Assembly: GCA_965218555.1 (NCBI GenBank)
Contig: OZ244625.1
Location: forward strand, 4,092,001 to 4,156,000
Direction: 5' to 3'
Source: JAPPLB01 sp965218555
GTDB taxonomy: Bacteria > Acidobacteriota > Terriglobia > Bryobacterales > UBA6623
Length of the DNA: 64,000 nucleotides
Shown: piece by piece, positions 34,427 to 43,216 of the stretch
Layout: every line of letters starts with the position of its first letter
How positions within the stretch are numbered: position 1 is the stretch's first letter
Translations under genes and position numbers: made by a program
Notes under the pieces: model-generated
Told to the model about the DNA's origin: nothing
Database searches by the model: none
The model's input: the letters and a program-made list of their open reading frames with translations, nothing else

Positions 34427-35650
34427 ATGTCTCGCGGCCTGATCTGCTGTCTTGGTTCGTTATCGCTGCTTTGCCTTGGCAGCACTCGACTTCTCGCCGC
34501 CGACTGGCCGCAATTCCGCGGCCCGACCGGCCAAGGAATCTCCGAAGAAACCGGCTTGGCTGTTACGTGGAGCGAAACGGAAAACATCACCTGGAAGAAG
34601 GCCATTCCCGGCCATGGATGGTCCTCCCCTGTCGTTGAAGGCGGCCAATTGTGGCTCACGACGGCGATGGACGGCGGCCGGTCACTACGGGCGATCGCGG
34701 TCGATCCGGAGTCGGGCGAAATCCTCCACGACATCGAGGTTTTCCGGCAGGCCGAACCATCGAAGAAGCACAGGAAGAACAGTCACGCGACGCCGACGCC
34801 GATTCTGGAGGGCGACCGCGTCTACGTGCACTTTGGACCCCAAGGGACGGCTGCCCTCATGGATAACGGTGAGCTTCTTTGGAGGAATCAGGAACTGCGG
34901 TACCAGCCTGGACACGGGCAAGGCGGGACACCGGCTCTTTCCGGGGACCTGCTCATCATCAGTTGTGACGGCACGGACCGTCAGTTTGTCGTGGCACTGG
35001 ACAAGAAAACCGGCAAGATTCGCTGGAATACACCGCGCACGGACGCGGCGATGGCCTTCAGCACGCCGCTCGTCATCGAGCACGATGGCGTCCCGCAAGT
35101 AGTCAGCCCCGGCGCCAACCGCGCCGTGTCCTATGACTTGGAAACCGGGCGCGAGCTTTGGTCAATCCGCTACGGCGGATTCTCCAATGTGCCCCGGCCG
35201 GTCTACTCACACGGGCTGGTCTTCCTTTCCTCGGGCTACTACAATCCGGCTCTCTATGCGATCCGCCCGGACGGTCGAGGCGACGTGACCGCTACGCACG
35301 TCGTCTGGAAAATGAATCGCGGCGTACCGCTTACGCCCTCGCCCGTGGTTGTAGGAGACGAAGTGTATTTCGTCAGTGACAAGGGCATTGCCAGTTGTGT
35401 CGATGCGAAGACAGGAGAGCCTAACTGGCGCGCCCGCATGACGGGCGCCTATTCCGCCTCGCCTCTCTACGCCGAAGGACATATCTACTTCCAGAACGAA
35501 ACCGGACTCACAACCGTGATCACACCGGGAAAGACGTTCAAAAAGGTCGCTGAGAACCAACTCGATGGCGGCACGTTCGCCTCGATAGCGACCGTCGGAA
35601 AGGCGATGTTTTTGCGAACGGACACGCACTTGTACCGAATCGAGAACTGA
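34427..35650 (+). CDS. Secreted BamB/PQQ-like beta-propeller protein
   Basis: A 407-residue protein with a Sec signal (LICCLGSLSLLCLGSTRLLA) followed by ADWPQFRGPTGQG, the common opening of secreted PQQ-like propellers in this type of bacterium. Repeats such as LVVALDKKTGKIRW-type blades (FVVALDKKTGKIRWNTPR, YDLETGRELWSIRYGG, CVDAKTGEPNWRARM) define the propeller. The role is unknown; relatives are found with exported oxidoreductases. The stop codon TGA is formed by the edge of the repeat element that follows immediately. Confidence 0.85.
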   Translation: MSRGLICCLGSLSLLCLGSTRLLAADWPQFRGPTGQGISEETGLAVTWSETENITWKKAIPGHGWSSPVVEGGQLWLTTAMDGGRSLRAIAVDPESGEILHDIEVFRQAEPSKKHRKNSHATPTPILEGDRVYVHFGPQGTAALMDNGELLWRNQELRYQPGHGQGGTPALSGDLLIISCDGTDRQFVVALDKKTGKIRWNTPRTDAAMAFSTPLVIEHDGVPQVVSPGANRAVSYDLETGRELWSIRYGGFSNVPRPVYSHGLVFLSSGYYNPALYAIRPDGRGDVTATHVVWKMNRGVPLTPSPVVVGDEVYFVSDKGIASCVDAKTGEPNWRARMTGAYSASPLYAEGHIYFQNETGLTTVITPGKTFKKVAENQLDGGTFASIATVGKAMFLRTDTHLYRIEN

Positions 35651-35809
35651 CCTGCATTTCTCACCACGTGGCGAGGTGAAGTGCGTGAGAGGGCCGTCAG
35701 GACGAGGCGCGAGCCGCTTGGCGCGCGAAGGTGTACTTGGCAGTACATCGAGCACGACAAGCAAGCGCAACGAGGTCATGGCGGTCTTATCGCGTGCTCC
35801 GACCGTGCG
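35650..35809 (+). repeat. Dispersed TIR element, copy 3 (right end lost)
   Basis: It begins ACCTGCATTTCTCACCACGT at the last base of the upstream gene's stop codon and follows copy 1 closely for about 160 bases. It then diverges before the right inverted repeat. The second OmpA-like gene starts 20 bases after the break, so the missing tip may have been lost during fusion of the element with the gene's 5' region. Confidence 0.8.
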
Positions 35810-35829
35810 AAAATATGGGCAAGCGCCAT

Positions 35830-36685
35830 GCGACCTGAAACCAGGCTTGCTCGGAAGGGGCGTATCACGCTGGGCGTCGCGGTCGCCCTGACGTCGCTGA
35901 TTGTCTGCCTGTTCGTCCTATTCCTGATGTGGCGACAATCCGCCAGCCTGAAGTCTCGGCTGCGGGCAACCGAGGAGCGCGCCGGCGCCCTGACCGGCCG
36001 GCTGGAAGAATCTCGCCGGCAAGCCGAGGTGTTCCGGCGCGAGGGAGCACAAGCCCAAGCGCGCGCCGAAGAAGCGGCCGAGCAGGCGCGCGCGCTTTCC
36101 GCCGCCCGGCGTCAGGCCGAGCTCGAGCGAGAACTGGCCCGCGAGGATGCCGAACTCTCCCGAGAACAGACCGAACAAGCGCAGAAGGAAGCGGAGCGGC
36201 TGCAGGCCGAGTCCGAGCGTATGCGCAAGCAGCGCATAGAAGAGCTCGATCGAATGAGGGAAGCACTCAGCCGGATTGCCGAGACCCGACGTACGCCGAT
36301 GGGCATGGTCGTGAATCTCGGTGAAGACTCGTTCCTTTTCGATTTCGACAAAGACACCCTCCGCCCTGAGAATCGCGAGATGCTCAGCCGCATCGCCGGC
36401 GTACTGCTCGCCTCTCACGGCTATCGGTTGCAGGTCTATGGACACACAGACGACATGGGGCCGGCAGTCTACAATAAAGACCTCTCCGAGCGTCGCGCCA
36501 AATCCGTAAGCAGCTACCTGGTCAGCGCGGGAATCCTTTCCGAGCTGATCGATGTAGAAGGCTTCGGTGAAGCGAGCCCGCGCGTGGAAACCACAACCCG
36601 CCAGGGCCGCCAAAAGAATCGCCGCGTGGAGATCGGCGTGATCGACACGATCATCAACTACACCAACGAGATCGAATTCCCCTGA
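35830..36685 (+). CDS. OmpA-like membrane-anchored protein with coiled coil, 2
   Basis: A 284-residue protein starting MRPETRLARKGRITLGVAVA. One uncleaved N-terminal membrane helix (ALTSLIVCLFVLFLMW) is followed by a ~120-residue Glu/Arg/Ala coiled coil and an OmpA/MotB domain (FDFDKDTLRPENREMLSRI, YGHTDDMGPAVYNKDLSERR, NRRVEIGVID). It is shorter than the 14646 paralogue and anchored in the inner membrane rather than secreted. Like that paralogue it sits directly behind a copy of the dispersed repeat. Upstream in-frame codons come from the repeat and are not counted. Confidence 0.85.
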
Positions 36686-36839
36686 GACAGCCTGCCGGGC
36701 TCTCGACCGCGCGCATCCTGAAGGCTTGTATCGACGAAGCCCGTCGAGCCGTCCGGGTCCGTCCGCAAGCATGCGATCCGAAAAAACCGGTGCTGAGCCG
36801 CACTGAGGAAATCCGTGCACGCCGTCTTGAAGAGATGGA

Positions 36840-37163
36840 GAGATGATTCTCTTGGCGCAGCCGGTCGTAGTAATGGCCGACGTCCTTCGGTGTGATGCGA
36901 TCGAGTGTGAGGCCGCGCTCCGCACAGGCGGGGAGGAAGCGTTCGACGGCTCCGCACTAGGCGTTGCGGGTGTGCTCGTTTCCGAGCGTACCGTAGAAGA
37001 ACTCCTCGACGGCGAAGACGCCGGCAGGGCCGGGGCGGCTGATGACGGCTGGCAGGCCCGGCGCCGGAGTATCGTGCCGGGGGCCGAGGGCGTTCGGGAC
37101 GGACGAGGGCCTTTCATTTAGCGCATCGCAACATCCTTTGTTCTGCGCAATAAATAGGCTCAC
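36840..37163 (-). pseudogene. Tyrosine recombinase (phage-type integrase) N-terminal remnant
   Basis: The minus-strand frame reads AVEEFFYGTLGNEHTRNA, an in-frame TAG, then AVERFLPACAERGLTLDRIT and PKDVGHYYDRLRQ. This is the SAM-like core-binding domain found at the start of tyrosine recombinases. The TAG replaces a codon inside that domain, and no catalytic R-H-R-Y domain follows, so the gene is dead. It marks the left edge of the accessory island. Confidence 0.65.
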
Positions 37164-37372
37164 GTCTGACGGCGCCGGTCAATTGACTTGACTGATGCGG
37201 AAGGGCTTCTGCTGGGACCAAGGCCTGGGGCGAGGCATCGCGGAGTTCTTTCACAGCGCCGCCCAGGCCAAGGGCTCGGTTTCTGAAAGCGGCTGTATCG
37301 GGGGCTGGAGCGGAGTCAGGGAACACCTGTAAAGGCGGACGCTGACGTAGTAGAAGCCACTCGAAACAGCCG
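37164..37372. other. Gene-free stretch
   Basis: Nothing is recognised between the recombinase remnant and the nuclease-like gene. Confidence 0.3.
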
Positions 37373-37963
37373 TCACAGCATGTTTGTCACTGTCTGACGG
37401 ATTTTGCCGAATGGCACCTCACTCGCTCCGATTCGACGAAGCGTGGCGACTCCAACGGACTTCTGGCTGTCGAGCTCGTCGTCGATAACCTTGGTGGGGA
37501 TGACAAAGAAGGTCCACTGTGACACATTGCAGACATCGAGCGTTGCCTGGTCACGATGTTTAAGCAGGCAGAACACGTAGATATCTGAAGGCCTCATGGG
37601 GTGCTCGGTAAAGGTGTCGGTGTCCGGGTCCCATCCGAGTGCCCGACGAATCGAGAATCGGGGGGAGGAAAGGCCTTTCTGTTCCCAACTCTGAACATAT
37701 GCCGAGGCCTTGACCTCGACCTTCGTGCCGTCCTCCATTTCCAGGTCGTAGGCTGTCCACTCCGACCGCATGCCATCAGCGATACCTAGATCCAGCGCAA
37801 CAAAATATTCGGCGAGCCACCCACGAAACGTGTTCCCGACGAGATCAGACCCGGCCCACTTCCAGAAGTCAAGTAACGATCCCCCGACCGGATGCCCGTT
37901 GCGATGAATTACCTCGAGGCCGGTGCGTCGGACTGTATGAATCCTATCGAGTGACCCTGCCAT
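37373..37963 (-). CDS. Predicted PD-(D/E)XK nuclease-like protein
   Basis: A 196-residue protein, not a named family to me. The centre reads RSEWTAYDLEMEDGTKVEVKASAY when joined across two strands of a sheet. The D...E-V-K arrangement is that of PD-(D/E)XK restriction-type nucleases, preceded by a helix with a Glu (RGWLAEYFVALDLG). The C-terminal half (PSDIYVFCLLKHRD, WTFFVIPTKVIDDEL) has the beta-strand pattern seen in such proteins. It lies 17 bases downstream of a truncated MmeI-type gene on the same strand, so the pair probably formed one transcription unit related to restriction or defence. Confidence 0.55.
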   Translation of the reverse strand: MAGSLDRIHTVRRTGLEVIHRNGHPVGGSLLDFWKWAGSDLVGNTFRGWLAEYFVALDLGIADGMRSEWTAYDLEMEDGTKVEVKASAYVQSWEQKGLSSPRFSIRRALGWDPDTDTFTEHPMRPSDIYVFCLLKHRDQATLDVCNVSQWTFFVIPTKVIDDELDSQKSVGVATLRRIGASEVPFGKIRQTVTNML

Positions 37964-37980
37964 GCATTGGCTTTCCAGTG

Positions 37981-38742
37981 TTATGTCTCCATCTCCAGCG
38001 ACTCCGCGGCAAACTGCCGCCGATCTGAAATATCCCGCCCGCTGAGGCCCAAGCGCGTTATGATGTGCAAACTGAAGAGTGCGCTATTGCGTGCATGTTG
38101 CAGCATCCGGGTGAAAATGTTGTCGGCCAGCAGGCCCACGTCTTCGGCGAACATGCAGAACACCAGCCGGTTGACGAAATGCGCCACCGCCTGCGGGTCG
38201 TGGCCGCGTTCCCGCAACGACTGCGTCAGAGATGCGAAGGTTTCCGCCGCTCGCACGGTGAGCGCCTGTCGAGTCTCGCCCGGCTGCAGACGGCCGGGAT
38301 CGGACATCGCCCATTTGAGCTTGCCGCGCACGGCCGCGTCGGCGAGATCGTCCAGCGCGAACTCGTGCGTCTCGCTCACACTGTTGGTCCAATTGGTGCG
38401 GATGCGGAACCGCGCCATGTCGGAGACGATCAGCAGCGACGGGTTCTCCAGAGCCAACGCGTATTGCCGGAGTTGGGCGAAGTCGGAATCCAGATTGGCG
38501 TGCTTGCCCTTGTATTCCCAGGAGAAGTGATGACGCTTCCAGACGTCGGCCCAGCCATCGCCGCCGATATCCCTGTGCGCACCGCGTTCGAAGCAATAGC
38601 GGTCGCCGGTCGGGTCGGCATCGGCCGGGGTCGGCTCACCCGGCAGCCGGCAGAGGTCGATGAAGTGCTCCTGCGCCGCCGATCGCTCCTTCAGCGCGGA
38701 GGCGTGCCACTTGGCGATGAACTCGTGCGGCGACATGGTCAT
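37981..38742 (-). CDS. Truncated MmeI-like (type IIL) restriction protein, N-terminal nuclease part only
   Basis: The 253-residue product matches only the first quarter of MmeI-type restriction-methyltransferase fusions, which are ~900 residues. The nuclease motif is HHFSWEYKGKHANLDSDFAQ (E-x-K), followed by LRQYALALENPSLLIVSDM and the helical spacer LVFCMFAEDVGLL. It ends QFAAESLEMET before the adenine methyltransferase and target-recognition domains. It is either a decayed gene or a nuclease-only derivative; an unprotected nuclease would be toxic, so decay is more likely. Confidence 0.65.
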   Translation of the reverse strand: MTMSPHEFIAKWHASALKERSAAQEHFIDLCRLPGEPTPADADPTGDRYCFERGAHRDIGGDGWADVWKRHHFSWEYKGKHANLDSDFAQLRQYALALENPSLLIVSDMARFRIRTNWTNSVSETHEFALDDLADAAVRGKLKWAMSDPGRLQPGETRQALTVRAAETFASLTQSLRERGHDPQAVAHFVNRLVFCMFAEDVGLLADNIFTRMLQHARNSALFSLHIITRLGLSGRDISDRRQFAAESLEMET

Positions 38743-39094
38743 CGCCCGAACGGACTCCTCCTAGCCGGGGCGTCGTCTGCCATGTTCACCTGAATCGACA
38801 AGGTTCAATTATCTCCGGATCTGAGTTCTCATTTGTGTTCTGTTCAAGATGCACACTGGTGGCGCGCCCGCAGCAAGGGAAGGCTTACGGTGAACAATCA
38901 TCAGTGATGCGGCGGCCCCAAAGGGGAGGGCTGACGCGCCCTGAGAAAAGCTTACTCCCATCGATGGTCTATTTCGATGTGCAGCTTGAGCACTTCAGCG
39001 ATCTCAGCAGGGACCAAGGCAGGCCGTGTACTCCGCCACTCGTGAATCATGCAGCCACGTATGCCGCTTCTCCAACGCGCCTCAGCCAGTGATC
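38743..39094. other. Gene-free stretch with a possible micro-ORF
   Basis: The only protein-like frame is a 32-codon minus-strand ORF at 38952-39050 (MIHEWRSTRPALVPAEIAEV), too short to assign. The remainder shows nothing. Confidence 0.3.
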
Positions 39095-39373
39095 CTACAC
39101 AAGCTCGATGGTCACCCGCCGGCCGACGATCGCCGCTGCTCGTTGCAAGCTGGAGAGCGTGATGTCGTGCTCGGGGTCAAGCAGGCGGTTCACCTGGGTT
39201 CGGCTCGTCTTGAGCAGCGCGGCCATCTTGTTCTTGGAGAGCTTCTGCTTCTTCATGGCCTCGGCAAGCTGCCACGCCACCACTTCCTTGATCGCCTGCG
39301 CCTGGGCTTCATCGAAGTCACCTTCTTCCTTGAGAAAGTCATCGAGGCTGGATCCCATGTGCTCCTTGCTCAT
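39095..39373 (-). CDS. higA: HigA-type XRE antitoxin
   Basis: A 92-residue protein with an acidic N-terminal third and a helix-turn-helix domain (AMKKQKLSKNKMAALLKTSR then TQVNRLLDPEHDITLSSLQR). The layout matches HigA-like antitoxins that sit downstream of their toxin. Its start overlaps the toxin stop by four bases (ATGA). It should neutralise the toxin and repress the shared promoter upstream of it. Confidence 0.85.
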   Translation of the reverse strand: MSKEHMGSSLDDFLKEEGDFDEAQAQAIKEVVAWQLAEAMKKQKLSKNKMAALLKTSRTQVNRLLDPEHDITLSSLQRAAAIVGRRVTIELV

Positions 39374-39723
39374 CGTTCTAACTCCTTCTGGTGCTGTCGC
39401 GCCTTGGCCAGGTCCGCTTCCGGCGTAGCCCGTGTTTTCTTGATGAACCCGTGCAGCGCCACGAGGTGTTCACGGTAGAAGCAAAGCAGCAAGCGCGCTG
39501 TCCGCTTCGTGGGCAGCGCGGTACGGATCTCCCAGAGGCCGTTCCCCAACGGGCGACACAGAGGCATGCCCACCGGCCAACGCCATTGCGCCCGCATCAG
39601 ATCCCTTCCTATGACTCGACGCTCGGACACATCCAATCCTTTCAGCCATTCCCTGACGGGCTCTCTCCCGTTCGCCATGCGGTAGAAGATCAGCGGCGTT
39701 TTCCGTGCCTTCTCTACCATCAA
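39370..39723 (-). CDS. higB: HigB/RelE-superfamily toxin (Gp49-like)
   Basis: A 117-residue basic protein with the Gp49/HigB pattern: ANGREPVREWLKGLDVSERR near the start, WEIRTALPTKRTARLLLCFY in the centre (ribosome-dependent mRNA interferase fold), and a helical tail LHGFIKKTRATPEADLAKAR. Toxin-first order with a XRE partner is characteristic of higBA. The module is apparently intact inside an otherwise decayed island and may stabilise it. Confidence 0.85.
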   Translation of the reverse strand: MMVEKARKTPLIFYRMANGREPVREWLKGLDVSERRVIGRDLMRAQWRWPVGMPLCRPLGNGLWEIRTALPTKRTARLLLCFYREHLVALHGFIKKTRATPEADLAKARQHQKELER

Positions 39724-39943
39724 CCAGCACCCTTTACTGCACTACTGTACCATAAAAAGTTCATATCTAGAGCGTCTGCCCCACCATCCGCCGCCGTTTG
39801 ACGCCGTGACGGTCGAGGGGGTGTGGTTTATTTGAGCCATGACGTTCCCTCATCTCAACGGACGGACCCAGTCGTTAGGGCTGCTCGGCGAGCGTGCTCA
39901 AGGCGTCCGTCAAGCGTTTTTCCAGCTATGTCATATAGCTCCT

Positions 39944-40467
39944 TCACTCGCTCGACAGCTCCACGGCAGGCTGCCCACTCTCCAGGGCGGACCGTCGAGC
40001 GTCCCCTGCGGCAGCACCACGAACCTCCGCCCCTCGTCTCCCTCGTGCAGAACCACGCCCCATGTCGTCTCCTTGAGCCTCTCGATGGTTCGGCGTTGCT
40101 GCTCGATCTCCACCGTGAGCGCCGCCCGTGTCTCGATGAGGCTCCCGATGCTGCTCGACAACTACTGCGTCAGCCCCCAGATCCCGCCCAAGATGCCGAG
40201 AAAGAGGCTCAACCCGACCGCCAGGGGACGCAGTCAGGCCTGCCGCAAGATCTCGTTCACGCTCCGCAGCTTGTCCAGGGAGGAGCGGTCGCGCTGGGCG
40301 GCGGCCTCCATCCGGCGCCGGGTATCGCGCTCGATGGTAGCGAGCTCGCTATCGACGATGCGCTGCAAGTTCTTCGAGCCCTTGCCAAGTTCGCTCCGGA
40401 TCAGCGCCTCGATCTGCTGCCGCTCCTGCTCGCTCTTTTGCTCCAGCCGGGTCCGCAAGCCGCTCAC
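39944..40467 (-). pseudogene. Plasmid mobilisation protein (MobB/MbeB-like), decayed
   Basis: The minus-strand frame starts MSGLRTRLEQKSEQERQQIE and is a long charged coiled coil. It then reads LRPLAVGLSLFLGILGGIWG (a membrane helix), SSSIGSLIETRAALTVEIEQ and KETTWGVVLHEGDEGRRFVV. Two in-frame stops (TGA and TAG) stand where Trp codons are expected, and a one-base shift precedes the ancestral end AVELSSE. This architecture is that of the MobB/MbeB proteins of small mobilisable plasmids. Confidence 0.6.
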
Positions 40468-40503
40468 GTTGGAAGTCTTGCCATAGAGCGCTCCTTTCAG
40501 CCC

Positions 40504-40690
40504 CTACCGCTCCCCGCTGCCCGGATCATGGGCCGTGAGGCCGTCCTTGCCCTGCCGGGTCACCACCAGGCCCGCCTCCAGCAAGGCCGCCACCACCTCC
40601 GGCGCGGTCGCGGACCGCACTGGACCACCACTCAGCAGCCGCAGGTGTATGTCTTTATCCGGCCGCGGCCGAAGAAGGAGCCCAGAGCAT
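40504..40690 (-). pseudogene. Possible relaxase (MobA-like) C-terminal fragment
   Basis: The minus-strand frame RPRPDKDIHLRLLSGGPVRS, followed by APEVVAALLEAGLVVTR and a stop, lies just upstream of the mobB relic. That is where a mobilisation relaxase gene would end. No relaxase catalytic motifs remain, so the assignment rests on position and tail-like composition. Confidence 0.4.
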
Positions 40691-40707
40691 CAGCATTCGA
40701 TATCACT

Positions 40708-42204
40708 TCAAGTGGACGACTCGCGGTCGCGTTGCGGGGATTGTCTGGCACTGAAATACTCGGTCAGCGTGTAGGCGAGCAGGGATACGGCCAAACCAAC
40801 GATGACCGGATGTACCTCCGTGCCGACCCAGCCTCCTTGCTGCGACAGGAACCAGCTCATAACTCCGAAGGCCCCCACGAAGATCGAGACGGGAACGGAA
40901 GCGCGATGGGGCTTCTCATGCCAGAGGCCTACGACGAGGGCGGCGAAAAAGCACCCTCCGAATAGAGCGCCTGAAAAAGCGGTCAAAGGGACCACATCCG
41001 CGGGCGGGTCAAGAGCGACCCACGCCGGCAGAGCAGCGACCAGAAAAATCGAAGTCCGTTGAAGACGTTCGACCGTTTGCAGCGGCAAGCCTTTCTTCCA
41101 TTCGGCCCACAGGTCGACGACCAGGGCTGCCCCCGCCACATGCAAGACGGAATCGATGGAAGAGAGAGCGGCGCACAGAAAAGATCCGAGGATCAGCGCT
41201 CCCAAGGCCGGTCCGAAGAGGTGTCCCACAACGAACGGTACAACTTGGTCGGTGTTATCGAAAAAGTACCCGGACTGCTCTGACGGCACGATGCCGTGCG
41301 CCATGATTCCCAGACCGAACAACATCGGTATCGTCACGGCCATCAACCCGAAGGAAAGCCATTGAGCGGTGCGTAGAGATCGAGGTCCGGCGTGCCGGAA
41401 CAGCAAAAAGCGCACAACGAGCCGCGGTGCGACGATCAGCTTGATCCCTGTCCCCAGTGAAAGACCCAACACGTAGAGCGGGGACATCAGGGCGTTCCAT
41501 GAAACGAGATCACCTCCGAGCGGCCGTCCGTTGGCGTCAACGTCGGGACTGTGAGCAATGAGGCTCCAATCCGCGTGGAGCGCGACCGCTGCGCAGAGGA
41601 CGAGAGCCCCCAGCAGCATCAGAACGCCCTGAACGGTATCGGTGTGCAGGATCGCTCCGATCATGCCCCACGAGGTGTAAACCACGACCAGAACGAAAAC
41701 CGACAGCACGGCGATCTCGTAGGAAACGTTGAGGATCTGCGCAAAGATGTGCCCGATGCCTTTGAACACCGCCAGGATGTATAACAACGAGGCGATGAAA
41801 ATGATGCCGGCGCTGAGGTATCCCGCCAATGGGCTGTCATACTTTTGGCGCAGATACCCGGGCACGGTGACTTGGTTCAGCCCCACCCGGTCTCCGAGCG
41901 TGCGGTGAGCATCGCGGACCATCCGTGGCGCGATGACGAACCACGCAATCCACCCGCATACGACGAAGACCAGGGCGCCCAGCATCCAAACCAGGCCGAC
42001 TTTGTACCCGAAGCCCGCTTGCCCGAGAAACGTGTTCGTGCTCAGGAAAGTTGCGTAGAACGACAGCGCGATGACGATGGCGCCGGGCCGTCGCTCAGGC
42101 CCTCGGTTGGCGTACCACGCCGACAGAACCATCAACCCGACGAACGCGCCCAATATGGCGACGGGGATCCAGTTTTCTGCTAGCCAGCCGCCAGGGTCTT
42201 CCAT
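40708..42204 (-). CDS. Sodium:solute symporter-like carrier
   Basis: A 498-residue membrane protein with about 13 hydrophobic helices. Its SSS features are VPGYLRQKYDSPLAGYLSAG (helix 3-4 loop), GTGIKLIVAPRLVVRFL and LGSFLCAALSSIDSVLHVAG, where the Ser-rich segment lines the Na+ site. The start MEDPGGWLAENWIP is preferred over a Met 19 codons earlier with no hydrophobic content. Substrate is unknown. A strong inverted repeat and an IS110 relic lie in front of it. Confidence 0.82.
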   Translation of the reverse strand: MEDPGGWLAENWIPVAILGAFVGLMVLSAWYANRGPERRPGAIVIALSFYATFLSTNTFLGQAGFGYKVGLVWMLGALVFVVCGWIAWFVIAPRMVRDAHRTLGDRVGLNQVTVPGYLRQKYDSPLAGYLSAGIIFIASLLYILAVFKGIGHIFAQILNVSYEIAVLSVFVLVVVYTSWGMIGAILHTDTVQGVLMLLGALVLCAAVALHADWSLIAHSPDVDANGRPLGGDLVSWNALMSPLYVLGLSLGTGIKLIVAPRLVVRFLLFRHAGPRSLRTAQWLSFGLMAVTIPMLFGLGIMAHGIVPSEQSGYFFDNTDQVVPFVVGHLFGPALGALILGSFLCAALSSIDSVLHVAGAALVVDLWAEWKKGLPLQTVERLQRTSIFLVAALPAWVALDPPADVVPLTAFSGALFGGCFFAALVVGLWHEKPHRASVPVSIFVGAFGVMSWFLSQQGGWVGTEVHPVIVGLAVSLLAYTLTEYFSARQSPQRDRESST

Positions 42205-42230
42205 GTGGGCTTGAGATGGCCTGTGTTTCT

Positions 42231-42262
42231 CCCCACCTTGTATGTGGCAAGGTAGGGGCAAG
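42231..42262. other. Imperfect hairpin upstream of IS110 relic
   Basis: CCCCACCTTG and CAAGGTAGGGG can pair with one bulge around a seven-base loop. It lies between the divergent symporter and IS110 frames and could be a cis element of either. Confidence 0.35.
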
Positions 42263-42270
42263 AGGCGAGT

Positions 42271-42296
42271 GAGGAGCCGCTAGTTAGCGGCTCCTC
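42271..42296. repeat. Perfect 26-bp palindrome (12-bp arms)
   Basis: GAGGAGCCGCTA and TAGCGGCTCCTC are exact inverse copies separated by GT. No T-run follows on either strand. The position just before the truncated IS110 frame suggests either an element end, an operator of the symporter gene, or the target hairpin of an IS110/IS1111-type insertion. Confidence 0.6.
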
Positions 42297-42304
42297 CCGA
42301 CGCG

Positions 42305-43216
42305 GTGTCGGCTCGATCGTACCACCAAGGGCTGCGAGCCCGTCCGTCAGCAGTAGCGACACCGCGGCAGGTCAGAGAGCTCACCGCGCTGGCAGCCGAG
42401 CTGGCGAGATTCGAGCCGCAGTTGGTGGTCATGGAAGCCAGCGGTGGATGGGAGACAGCGGTGTGGGCGGCGCTGCAAGCCGCCGGGTTGAGAGTGGCCG
42501 TGGTGAACCCCAAACGCGTGCGCGACTTCGCTCGCTCGTTGGGACAACTGGCGAAAACTGATCGACTCGATGCGCAGGTGTTGGCGCTGTTCGGTGAGCG
42601 GCTGCGACCCGCAGCGACACGCTTGCCGAGCCAGCAACGGCGGGAGTTGCGCGAGTTGTTGCACCATCTCGATGCGCTGGTGGGCCTACGAGCCCGGCAG
42701 CGTACCCGCCAGCAGCAACTGCAAGGCGCTGCGGCTGTGGCGAGCGTGGAGCGGGTGATCGCTTCTCTGAGCCAGCAGATCGCGCTGCTGGAGCAGCAAG
42801 TGCAACGAGCACTGCGCGAACAGCCTGCCGCCTGCCAGCGAGCCGTGCAACTGCGCACCGCGCCGGGCATAGGGCCCAAGACCTCTTGGGCCTTGGTGGC
42901 CGATCTGCCGGAGTTGGGACAACTCAGCGGGAGACAAGCCGCCGCCTTGGTCGGTCTGGCGCCGCTGGCCCGTGACAGCGGGCAATTCCGCGCCCGGCGC
43001 AGGATCGCCGGAGGCCGTCCCCGTGTGCGCAAGGCGTTGTACCTGGCGGCCCGCGCCGCGGTGCGCTGTGCCCCCCAGCTGGCCGCCTTCCGCGCCCGTC
43101 TGCTCGCAGTCGGTAAGCCGAAGCAGGTCGCACTGATTGCCGTCGCTCGTAAGCTGCTGGTTGCGCTCAATGCCATGATCCGCGACGATCGACCCTGGAT
43201 CCCACTTCCTGCTTGA
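42305..43216 (+). pseudogene. IS110-family transposase, N-terminus missing
   Basis: The frame contains the IS110 landmarks LVVMEASGGWETAVWAALQA, NPKRVRDFARSLGQLAKTDR and the C-terminal Transposase_20 part (LRTAPGIGPKTSWALVADLP, AALVGLAPLARDSGQFRARR, RKALYLAARAAVR). The expected N-terminal strand with the first catalytic Asp (GIDVSK type) is absent, and the ~40 residues in its place do not resemble the family. The element is therefore probably dead. A copy of the dispersed repeat abuts its 3' end. Confidence 0.8.

Noticed and set aside
35918..37117. 399-codon minus-strand frame opposite the second OmpA-like gene and the recombinase relic
   Set aside because: It is a mixture of antisense OmpA and a shifted reading of the recombinase fragment.
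40234..40467. Possible TGA-as-Trp recoding in the mobilisation-like gene
   Set aside because: A TAG and a frameshift occur in the same gene, and conserved genes in the window use TGG for Trp and TGA as stop.
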